Of a DNA stretch of 8,163 bases, positions 1 to 5,846 are shown piece after piece. The position numbers were made by a program, and so were the translations under genes. The first letter of the stretch is position 1; each line of letters starts with the position of its first letter. The stretch comes from Myxococcales bacterium (GTDB lineage: Bacteria; Myxococcota; Bradymonadia; REDH01): NCBI GenBank assembly GCA_018970625.1, contig JAGWVZ010000140.1, positions 1 through 8,163 of the forward strand. The letters run 5' to 3'. The notes under the pieces are model-generated. The model ran no database searches and had not been told where the DNA came from. It saw only the letters and a list, made by a program, of their open reading frames with translations.

Positions 1-1491
1 GACCTTGACCCGGCCTGCGGAACGAACCCCAACAACCCGAGCTGCCTGCGCGGCACCTTTCTGGCGCGTTGCGCCGACGGCAGCGACTCGTGCGCCGAAG
101 ACGAGGCCGTCTGCGTCGATGGCACACGCCCGATGATCTATGCCCGGGCAGCGACGAGCGGTGGGCCTTCCACGGTCTGGTGGTTCCACCTTGGCGGCGA
201 GGGCGGGCCCTGCAATGGTTCTGCCTGCTGGCTGGACTACCGGCTGGGCGACAACGCATTCAAGCAGGCAATGAGCACGCTCTACCCCGGCGCGCCCGCC
301 TCGGGCTTCGACAACCCCGGCGGCGTCATGAGCGGAGAGGCCGCCCTGCCCTACGCCAGCGTCAACCGTGTTCGCTTTGAGCGCTGCACCGACGCTGCGA
401 GCGACGCCACCGAAGTCATCATGGCGCCCAACGGCGTACCGTCCGAGCTTGCCGACCGCTACCCGGGTGCGCCTGTCGCGACGGCCGCCTCGGCGGTGCA
501 GGTCTGGTATCGCGGGCTCGCCACATGGCGCTCGGCCTTTCACACCATGACCACCGTCGAGGGGCGTGACCTGGACGGTGACGGCACACCCGACATGCCA
601 TCGCTTGCCGACGCGACCACCATCGTCCTTTCGGGGTCATCCGACGCATCGCTCTGGGTCGTGATGGCCGCCGACCGCCTCGCAGAAGAGCTCCGCGCCA
701 TCGCGGGGGCCGACGTGGACGTACGTGTCGCGGTGGACGGAAACTTCCCGGCGATGCTCGACAACGAGGGCCGCTACCACCCCGATGCACCCGCCGATTT
801 CAACGTGTTCGCCAACCCGTACCACGTCACCGGCCTGTGCGGACTGCCCGACAACGGCGACGGCATCGCCAACGAGGCATGCTCCGACGCGACATACCGC
901 GAAGGCGGGGCGGCGCATGATAGCTACTCGGTGCGCGGCGTCTTCCTGGACGCCTCGTGCCAGCGCGCACACGGTGACGGCGCCGCCGAGTGCTTCGACC
1001 GCAACCATGTGATGTTGCACCACCTTTCGACCCCCGTCCTCATCCTCGCAGACCAGGAAGACGTCACCATCTCGTCGAACCCCGTCGCCTACACAGACGT
1101 CCCGGGATACGTCTTCCGTGACATTGCGCAGTTCCGTGAGCGCGTCGTCGACCAGGGCTGGGACATCGTGGACCACTGGGGGACCGCAGCCCGCGAGGAG
1201 GGCGCAGGCGACGCCGGCGACTTCATCGTCATTCTTCCGAAAACCCGCCGCGACAGCCAGCCGCTCGGTCGCGCGACCCACGTCCGCTTCGCCAACGACG
1301 ACGCCATGGCCGAGACCATGACCCTGTGCGCAGCCGACGGCACCCGGGTGGCCACCGCCAGCTACAACGCGATGATCGGCGCGTGGCTCGCCGGAAACCT
1401 GCCGCAGACATTTGCGATCGAAGACAACCGCCGCACGCTCCCCAACGGCAGCTTCTGGGTCACCGGCGCCGCCTGCCGCGCGCCCGAGTAA
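1..1491 (+). CDS. Pectinacetylesterase/Notum-like secreted hydrolase, 5'-truncated
   Basis: The frame is open from base 1 and ends at TAA 1489-1491, so the N-terminus lies upstream; 496 codons are visible. An Asp/Asn/Cys-rich start (DLDPACGTNPNN, several paired Cys) looks like the mature N-terminus of an exported protein. The body resembles the pectinacetylesterase/Notum alpha/beta-hydrolase family: WWFHLGGEGGPCN (codons ~60-72) matches the family's W-hydrophobic-LEGGGWC oxyanion strand, followed by VNRVRFERCTD, a WYRG segment and VLSGSSDAS (~209-217), the nucleophile-elbow position with S214 as nucleophile. TPVLILADQED (D354) fits the acid strand, and H392 in DHWG is a possible catalytic His. 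The family removes acyl groups (acetyl from pectin; palmitoleate for Notum); the substrate here is unknown. The elbow is odd: GSSDAS replaces GxSAGG. Family assignment is fairly sure by eye, activity is not. An internal ATG at 133 would cut off conserved-looking sequence. Confidence 0.72.
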   Translation, partial: DLDPACGTNPNNPSCLRGTFLARCADGSDSCAEDEAVCVDGTRPMIYARAATSGGPSTVWWFHLGGEGGPCNGSACWLDYRLGDNAFKQAMSTLYPGAPASGFDNPGGVMSGEAALPYASVNRVRFERCTDAASDATEVIMAPNGVPSELADRYPGAPVATAASAVQVWYRGLATWRSAFHTMTTVEGRDLDGDGTPDMPSLADATTIVLSGSSDASLWVVMAADRLAEELRAIAGADVDVRVAVDGNFPAMLDNEGRYHPDAPADFNVFANPYHVTGLCGLPDNGDGIANEACSDATYREGGAAHDSYSVRGVFLDASCQRAHGDGAAECFDRNHVMLHHLSTPVLILADQEDVTISSNPVAYTDVPGYVFRDIAQFRERVVDQGWDIVDHWGTAAREEGAGDAGDFIVILPKTRRDSQPLGRATHVRFANDDAMAETMTLCAADGTRVATASYNAMIGAWLAGNLPQTFAIEDNRRTLPNGSFWVTGAACRAPE

Positions 1492-1825
1492 CCCGACGGT
1501 TTTGCAGGGCGGCAGGCAGCACAAGCGTGAGCGCGCGCTCCGGGTGTTTGGTCACCGTGTCGGCTTGGGCCCGGGTGGGTAGCCTCGCACGAGCGTGCGA
1601 AGTGCATCGCGTCCTGCCGCGTCACTGCTCGTCGCATAGGCCGACGGTCACGATAAACTCACTTGCCGCGCATCACGTTGTATTCGATGGTGGTCGCACG
1701 GACGAGGATTTTGTCGCAGTTTCAACGGGTGACGAATCTCGTCGCCGCGAGTCCATGCAGGGCGTACGCCGCGCCCTGTCGGAAGGCGATTCTGTGGATG
1801 ATGTGCACACGAAAAGAGGAAGAAC
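1492..1825. other. Intergenic gap, 334 bases, one short dyad
   Basis: No convincing gene was found on either strand. The open frames that cross it are extensions or shadows of neighbouring genes with no family resemblance. It holds a short perfect dyad at 1585-1600 (TCGCAC, GAGC loop, GTGCGA). No T-tract follows, so it does not look like an intrinsic terminator. The promoter of the downstream operon presumably lies in the right half, but I could not find a good -35/-10 pair; the TTGCCG at 1663 and TATTCG at 1681 are only 12 bases apart. Confidence 0.6.
1815..1820 (+). promoter_or_regulatory. Ribosome binding site deciding the GTG start at 1826
   Basis: AGAGGA lies 5 bases before GTG 1826. 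It is the only good Shine-Dalgarno match near the start of the SRPBCC gene and supports that non-ATG start; no ATG in this frame sits at an equivalent position. Confidence 0.6.
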
Positions 1826-2314
1826 GTGAGTGGAATTGACCCCGAACTGTCGCTGCGGATCGTACGCGACGTGCCCATCAGCCCCGAGCAGTGTTTTGAG
1901 GGCTGGACCGTCCCGTCGCGCCTCATGCCCTGGTTTTGTCCTCGGCCATGGCGCGTCGTGGATTGCGTGATTGACCTGCGCCCGGGTGGAGCGTTCTCAA
2001 CGACCATGCAGTCACCGGAAGGTGAAAACATGCCCGGCGATCCGGGGTGTTATCTGGTCGTCGAACCGCCACACCGGCTTGTGTGGACGAACCTGCTTGG
2101 CCCCGACTTCCAGCCGAAAGCCATTCAGCATCCGGAGTTCGGTTTTGTGTGTGAGCTGCGGTTTGAACGCCTCGCTGGCGGCGGCACCCGCTACCAGGCG
2201 ACGGTTCAACATGTCGACGCCGCAGGTCGCGACGCCCACGCTGCGATGGGATTCGAGGCGGGGTGGAACGCTGCGCTCGACCAGCTCATTGAGTTCATGC
2301 AGCGCTCCACCTGA
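1826..2314 (+). CDS. SRPBCC / AHSA1-like domain protein
   Basis: A 162-aa single-domain protein of the SRPBCC (START/Bet v 1-like) superfamily, AHSA1-like branch. It shows the family layout: an N-terminal strand plus helix RIVRDVPISPEQCFEGWTVP leading to a W-F pair (W36, F37), a central DLRPGGAF hairpin (50-57), GCYLVVEPPHRLVWT (74-88) matching the usual 'y-evvPPerLvwt' strand, and a C-terminal helix MGFEAGWNAALDQLIEFM (141-158) containing the hallmark GW..ALDQL. Length is normal for the family. These proteins form a hydrophobic cavity that binds small ligands; individual functions are mostly unknown, and similarity to the Hsp90 activator Aha1 does not imply chaperone work. It is probably cytoplasmic: no signal peptide is seen. 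GTG 1826 is chosen because of the Shine-Dalgarno AGAGGA. The gene ends 24 bases before the DUF1801 gene, so the two are probably cotranscribed. Confidence 0.88.
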   Translation: MSGIDPELSLRIVRDVPISPEQCFEGWTVPSRLMPWFCPRPWRVVDCVIDLRPGGAFSTTMQSPEGENMPGDPGCYLVVEPPHRLVWTNLLGPDFQPKAIQHPEFGFVCELRFERLAGGGTRYQATVQHVDAAGRDAHAAMGFEAGWNAALDQLIEFMQRST

Positions 2315-2338
2315 CACCGAGCCCGACAGGCGTTACCC

Positions 2339-2695
2339 ATGCCCAAGCGAAGTCCCGAGCCCGATCCAGCGGCGGTAGCTGCTTACATGGACAGCGTACC
2401 GGAGCCGGCACGCTCCCGGCTGCGTGCGCTCACTGACGCGGTTCGCAGCGAGGCCCCGAATGCGATCGAACACATCGCCTGGGGTCTGCTGACCTGGCAT
2501 CAGGGCGAAAATCTTATCCACCTGGGTGCCTTTAACAGGCACATCGGCATCTACCCGGGTGCGACCGCCATCAGCACATTCGCCGCTGAACTCTCCGCAT
2601 TCAGGACAACGAAAGGCGCCATCCAGGTGCCACACGACGCACCGTTGCCAACCGAGCTCGTACGCCGACTCACGCGTTGGCGCCTGAACAGGTAA
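2339..2695 (+). CDS. DUF1801 (YdhG/frataxin-like) protein
   Basis: A 118-aa protein matching the DUF1801 family, a small alpha/beta fold related to the frataxin-like Bacillus YdhG (Fra), which databases often call an iron chaperone. Visible signatures: AAYMDSVPEPARSRLRALTD (15-34) like the family's 'Yia.lpe..r..l..lr', EAPNAIEHIAWGLLTW (38-53) replacing the usual 'Pea.E.i.ygmPtf', HIGIYP (68-73), and TKGAIQVPHDAPLP (91-104) followed by a basic C-terminal helix. Full-length by comparison and probably cytosolic. Iron binding has been proposed for only a few members, so the role here is unknown. The start ATG is at 2339, with only a weak upstream AGG. It follows the SRPBCC gene by 24 bases, probably in one operon; SRPBCC and DUF1801 genes often sit together, commonly with other small ligand-binding proteins. 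Confidence 0.87.
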   Translation: MPKRSPEPDPAAVAAYMDSVPEPARSRLRALTDAVRSEAPNAIEHIAWGLLTWHQGENLIHLGAFNRHIGIYPGATAISTFAAELSAFRTTKGAIQVPHDAPLPTELVRRLTRWRLNR

Positions 2696-3109
2696 ATCCT
2701 GCATGGTCAGGGTGGGTCGCCGAGAGCTATCCCGACATCCCCATGCAATCTTACGCACAGCGTCAGGCGCGACCCTTGCCCAGACACACGACCATCTACC
2801 GGGTATAGCGGGTAACGCCTACCCCGCAGGCCTGTGCTCGGCACCGGCACGCCAGCGCGGTGAGGTGCAGTCATACTCAGCAGGCTGGCGATAGCTTGCC
2901 AGCCTGCACGAGCCGGAATCCAGGTCCACGAAAACTGCGTGCTCCGCACGCTTCACCCCGGCGCTGGCGTAACACTCCCCGGAAAATCCTGACTCGCCCA
3001 CGCACCCTCAAGGCGTGCGCGCTCATCGTAACCACTGCCGCCCTGCAAATCTCTCGCAGGTACACGCACGCTGCCCGGCCACCTTTTCCACTGCACCAAC
3101 CGAAGACAC
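2696..3109. other. Structured intergenic region, 414 bases
   Basis: No supportable gene was found: the short open frames on both strands (for example 2703-2894 + and 2707-2949 -) lack family resemblance and a good ribosome site. The stretch is unusually rich in inverted repeats: 2808-2827 (GCGGGTA, 5-base loop, TACCCCGC with one bulged C), 2880-2907 (perfect 10-bp arms), 2937-2951 (GCGTGC, 3-base loop, GCACGC) and 3042-3060 (CCTGC/GCAGG). None is followed by a T-tract. This could be a cluster of dispersed intergenic repeats (REP-like) or a structured 3' region of the upstream operon. Confidence 0.5.
2880..2907. repeat. Perfect 10-bp inverted repeat
   Basis: GCAGGCTGGC (2880-2889) and GCCAGCCTGC (2898-2907) are exact reverse complements around an 8-base loop, GATAGCTT. 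It is the strongest simple hairpin in the window. It lies 185 bases after the DUF1801 stop and 203 before the lipoprotein gene, without a T-run on either side, so an intrinsic terminator is unlikely. The flank at 2914-2922 (GGAATCCAG) recalls the ends of dispersed palindromic repeats seen in many proteobacteria, but only loosely. Confidence 0.7.
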
Positions 3110-3670
3110 ATGACCCTGATTCAACGCCTGGGCGCCCTTTGCCTCGCACTTTCAGGGTGCGCGGCGCCCGCGTCTCCCGAAAATGACGCACCCGAGCCGC
3201 GCGAACCCGTTGCTTCAACGACCTCTTCCGCCACTTCGTGCGAGCCAGAGTCCGGCTCGGGCGTGCCCGTCAACAACGCTGCGTGCGCAGGCCACGCGGG
3301 TGAGCCGACAGGCTCGGGCAGCATGAACGTACTGGGCGACCCGTTACAGCCGTGTCCGTCGCGGCACTCGACTGGCTTCTATCGCGATGGGTACTGCAAC
3401 ACCGGGGCCGATGACCGCGGCGTGCACGTGGTCTGCGCGCGCGTCACCGACGCATTTCTGGAATTTTCGCGCGCGCAGGGCAACGACCTTGTTACCCCGC
3501 GCGGTGGCTTTGCCGGCTTGCAGGACGGCGACGGCTGGTGCCTTTGTGCGAGCCGCTGGCAGGAAGCGTACGACGCCGGCGTGGCGCCGCCCGTTGTGCT
3601 GGAGGCCACCCATGAAGCGGCGCTGCGTACGTCGCCGCTCCACCGCCTGCAGAACCCGGATACGCGCTAA
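3110..3670 (+). CDS. DUF2237 domain lipoprotein
   Basis: A 186-aa protein. Residues 1-17 are a lipoprotein signal peptide: short basic n-region with R6, hydrophobic LGALCLAL, lipobox LSGC with lipidated C17. Residues 18-70 form a Pro/Glu/Ser/Gly-rich linker with C44 and C59. Residues 72-175 are a DUF2237 domain: NVLGDPLQPC (73-82), TGFYRDGYCNTG (88-99), DRGVHVVCARVTDAFLEFS (102-120), GNDLVTPR, a GLQDGDGWCLCASRWQEAYDAGVAPPV segment (136-162) and LEATHE (164-169). The family Cys residues C82, C96, C109, C144 and C146 are present. DUF2237 has no established biochemical function and members are usually short cytosolic proteins; here the domain is predicted to be membrane-anchored outside the cytoplasm. 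ATG 3110 is chosen because it gives the lipobox. ATG 3323 (M72) would yield a canonical soluble 115-aa form, so a second start is possible. Upstream ribosome site is weak (GAAG). Confidence 0.85.
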   Translation: MTLIQRLGALCLALSGCAAPASPENDAPEPREPVASTTSSATSCEPESGSGVPVNNAACAGHAGEPTGSGSMNVLGDPLQPCPSRHSTGFYRDGYCNTGADDRGVHVVCARVTDAFLEFSRAQGNDLVTPRGGFAGLQDGDGWCLCASRWQEAYDAGVAPPVVLEATHEAALRTSPLHRLQNPDTR

Positions 3671-3685
3671 AAATGCGGCGTGAAC

Positions 3686-3725
3686 CGCGCCTGTGCCACA
3701 CACAGCGTCGTCATGTGGCAGCGCG
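3686..3725 (+). other. Hairpin after the lipoprotein gene
   Basis: CGCGC (3686-3690) and TGCCACA (3694-3700) pair with TGTGGCA (3714-3720) and GCGCG (3721-3725), giving a 12-bp stem with a 3-base bulge (CTG) and a 13-base loop. It begins 15 bases after the DUF2237 stop codon, so it would form the 3' end of that mRNA. No T-run follows (AATCGACAG), so it is at best a non-canonical terminator or an mRNA-stabilising stem. Confidence 0.45.
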
Positions 3726-3777
3726 AATCGACAGAACCGCGTAAGGGCGCAGCACCAGAGCAAGCGGAATCGTCAGC

Positions 3778-3810
3778 TAGCGGTGCGCCATAAAGTAGCG
3801 GTGGCGCGCT
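3778..3810 (+). promoter_or_regulatory. Dyad with direct repeat upstream of the transporter gene
   Basis: TAGCGGTG occurs twice (3778-3785, 3796-3803), 18 bases apart start to start. Overlapping it, GCGCCA (3785-3790) and TGGCGC (3802-3807) are perfect inverted arms around 11 bases, extendable by T.G, G-C and G.T pairs. It lies 65-97 bases before the AbgT start, where an operator or a leader structure could sit. No clear -35/-10 pair is visible nearby. Function is inferred from position only. Confidence 0.3.
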
Positions 3811-3860
3811 CGACAGGCTTCCGTTCCGCGCGCCATCGTTTTACCGTGCGCGCAACCCCA

Positions 3861-3866
3861 AAGAGG
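3861..3866 (+). promoter_or_regulatory. Ribosome binding site of the AbgT-family gene
   Basis: AAGAGG sits 8 bases before ATG 3875 and fixes the start of the transporter; the next Met codon would lose the conserved amphipathic N-terminus. Confidence 0.6.
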
Positions 3867-3874
3867 CTGTCGCC

Positions 3875-5755
3875 ATGTCCAAACCGCACTCCACACGCCG
3901 ATCGGTGCTCGACTGGATCGAGTACGTCGGCAACAAGCTGCCCGAGCCAGCGCTCATCTTTGTCATTCTCATGGTCATCGTCATCGCCGTCGCGGCGCTC
4001 GGCGACGCCCTCGGCTGGCAGGTGACGCCCATTCAGCCGCGCGTGGTCATGGAACCTGCGCTCGACGGCTCTGGCGCGCCGATGCTGGGCACCGACGGCG
4101 CGCCCGTGCTTGTTCCGGCACACGATGAGGCAGGGCGGGTGATAACCGAGCTGGTGCCCACGGGCGCACCGATCGAGAGTCGGAGCTTGCTCACGCGCGA
4201 CGGCATTTACTGGATGCTGTCGTCGATGCTGCGCAACTTCACCGGGCTGCCCGCGCTCGGGCTTATCTTCGTGGCCATGCTCGGCATTGGCCTGGCCGAG
4301 AAGTTTGGCTTCTTCTCGGCGCTGATGCGCGCGCTGGCGTTCATTACCCCGCGCAGACTGCTGACACCGGCGATTCTGCTGATCGGCGCCAACAGCAGCG
4401 TGGCCAGCGATGCGGGCTACATCATTCTGCCACCGCTCGCAGCCGCGCTGTACATGGCCGTGGGTCGGCACCCGATCGCCGGCCTGGCCGCAGCCTTTGC
4501 CGGAGTTGCCGGAGGATTTGGTGCCGGCTTCTTTCCCACCGGGGGCGACGGCGCGCTGACCGGCTTTGCGCAGGACGCCGCGCGGGTCATCGACCCCGAC
4601 TACACGGTGAACTACCTGCACAACGCCTGGTTCAAGGTGGTGTCGGCCATCGTGGTGATGTTTGCGGGCTGGGTGGTCACCGACCTGATCGTCGAGCCGC
4701 GTCTGCGCCGGGCGGCACCTGAGGCCGGTACCCCGGGTGACGCGTCTGATAACAGCAGCCATACCAGCGACTCTGCCGACGCGGCCGCCGCTGAAACGAC
4801 TCCTGCCGACCACACCAACGCCGCCGTCGATATGGCGCTGACGCCGGCCGAGCGCCGTGGGCTCACGGGGGCCCTGCTGACCATGGCGCTGGTGCTGGGT
4901 GGGTTTGCCGCCCTGATCCTCGTGCCCGAGATGCCGCTTTACGGGTCGGGGCAACCGACGCTGAGCGATGGTCGGGTGATTCTGCATCACGCGGTCGAGG
5001 TACTACCTGCCGAGACGCCTGTGGAGGCAGCGGCACACGACATTCTCGCCCGCGAACCGCTGCTGGTGGTCGAGTCGGAAGCGCGGCCCAGGCTCGCCGA
5101 AACGCCCGGCGAGCGCTGGTCGCACGTGATTGTGCCCATCATCTTCTTCGCCTTCCTGATCCCCGGTATCGTGTACGGCTTTCTGGTGGGGCGCCTTCGC
5201 ACGCAGCGCGACCTGGTAGACGCGTTTTACCATGGGGTGCACAGCATCGTGCCGGTGCTGACGATCGCGTTCTTCATGGCGCAATTCGTGAATTATTTCG
5301 CTTACACCCGGCTGGACCGCATGTTGGCGTACGCGGGCGGGTCGATGCTGGTGTCGGCTGATTTGCCCGTTCCGACGTTTCTGGTCCTCTTTGTAACGCT
5401 CGTGGTCTTCGGCGACTTTGCGCTCAGCGGCATGCTCAGCAAATTCGGGGTCATGGCGCCGATTTTCATTCCGATGTTCATGATGGCCGGCATGAGCCCC
5501 GAGTTGACGACGGCCGCCTATCGCATCGGCGACAGCGTGGTGAACATCATCACGCCGCTCAACAGCTACCTGCTGATCATTCTGGCGGTGCTGCAGAAGT
5601 ACAACGGTCGCGCAGGCCTGGGCACGCTGATCGGCCTGATGGTGCCATACAGCGTTGTCTTCTTCTTCGCGTGGACCGCCCTGCTGCTGGTCTGGTGGGT
5701 GTGTGGCTGGCCGCTGGGGCCGGATTCACCGCTGACCTATGTGCCGCCGCATTGA
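3875..5755 (+). CDS. AbgT-family transporter
   Basis: A 626-aa inner-membrane protein of the AbgT family (E. coli AbgT imports p-aminobenzoyl-glutamate; MtrF and YdaH export sulfonamides). Signatures in order: N-terminal LDWIEYVGNKLPEPALIFVI before TM1 (~24-48); YWMLSSMLRNFTGLPALGLIFVAMLG (112-137); NSSVASDAGYIILPPLAAALYMAVGRHPIAGLAAAFAGVAGGF in the first hairpin region (173-215); VTDLIVEPRL (268-277); IPGIVYGFLVG (429-439); a second hairpin, GMLSKFGVMAPIFIP (519-533); and SPELTTAAYRIGDSVVNIITPL (541-562). It is longer than the usual ~500-520 aa, through an extracytoplasmic insertion (~50-105), an acidic Ser/Ala-rich cytoplasmic loop (~281-322) and a long loop at ~350-415. Residues reported as functional in YdaH/MtrF are only partly kept: D179, P542, R550, D553 and P561 stay, but Asn becomes D514, Ser becomes L521 and Trp becomes F524. 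No abgA/abgB hydrolase genes are nearby. Family call firm, substrate unknown. Confidence 0.93.
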   Translation: MSKPHSTRRSVLDWIEYVGNKLPEPALIFVILMVIVIAVAALGDALGWQVTPIQPRVVMEPALDGSGAPMLGTDGAPVLVPAHDEAGRVITELVPTGAPIESRSLLTRDGIYWMLSSMLRNFTGLPALGLIFVAMLGIGLAEKFGFFSALMRALAFITPRRLLTPAILLIGANSSVASDAGYIILPPLAAALYMAVGRHPIAGLAAAFAGVAGGFGAGFFPTGGDGALTGFAQDAARVIDPDYTVNYLHNAWFKVVSAIVVMFAGWVVTDLIVEPRLRRAAPEAGTPGDASDNSSHTSDSADAAAAETTPADHTNAAVDMALTPAERRGLTGALLTMALVLGGFAALILVPEMPLYGSGQPTLSDGRVILHHAVEVLPAETPVEAAAHDILAREPLLVVESEARPRLAETPGERWSHVIVPIIFFAFLIPGIVYGFLVGRLRTQRDLVDAFYHGVHSIVPVLTIAFFMAQFVNYFAYTRLDRMLAYAGGSMLVSADLPVPTFLVLFVTLVVFGDFALSGMLSKFGVMAPIFIPMFMMAGMSPELTTAAYRIGDSVVNIITPLNSYLLIILAVLQKYNGRAGLGTLIGLMVPYSVVFFFAWTALLLVWWVCGWPLGPDSPLTYVPPH

Positions 5756-5756
5756 G

Positions 5757-5782
5757 AGTGGGAGTGGGGGTGGAGGGGTGGA
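5757..5782 (+). repeat. G-rich tract with tandem GGGGTGGA
   Basis: Just after the transporter stop, GGGGTGGA occurs twice in direct tandem (5767-5774, 5775-5782), preceded by GTGGGAGTG. The matching C-rich element TCCACCCC lies at 5864-5871, 15 bases past the next gene's ATG, and C-runs at 5833-5846 flank that ATG. In mRNA the two could pair and enclose the start codon. GGAGGG at 5772-5777 also resembles a Shine-Dalgarno, but the only well-spaced in-frame codon is a TTG at 5787. Confidence 0.5.
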
Positions 5783-5846
5783 CGGCTTGCCTTCACTCCA
5801 CGACATACCAGCCCTCCGTCGTTTCACTCATCGCCCCCCTCCCCCC

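Noticed and set aside
637..1524. 295-codon antisense frame opposite the pectinacetylesterase-like gene
   Set aside because: Val/Gly/Ala-rich composition artefact; the opposite strand carries family motifs and the true stop.
2696..3109. Integron attC site or CRISPR repeats in the inverted-repeat cluster
   Set aside because: No RYYYAAC/GTTRRRY core pair bounds the hairpins, and no unit is repeated at regular spacing.
3773..4990. 405-codon antisense open frame opposite the transporter gene
   Set aside because: Its peptide is low-complexity (Arg, His, Gln, Gly), shows no family motif, and lies opposite a gene with strong family conservation. GC-rich codon use commonly opens antisense frames.
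5739..5846. Upstream start (ATG 5739) for the alkD-like gene, overlapping the transporter gene
   Set aside because: The added residues are Gly/Ser/Pro-rich with poor third-position GC and rare codons; family similarity begins only after ATG 5847.
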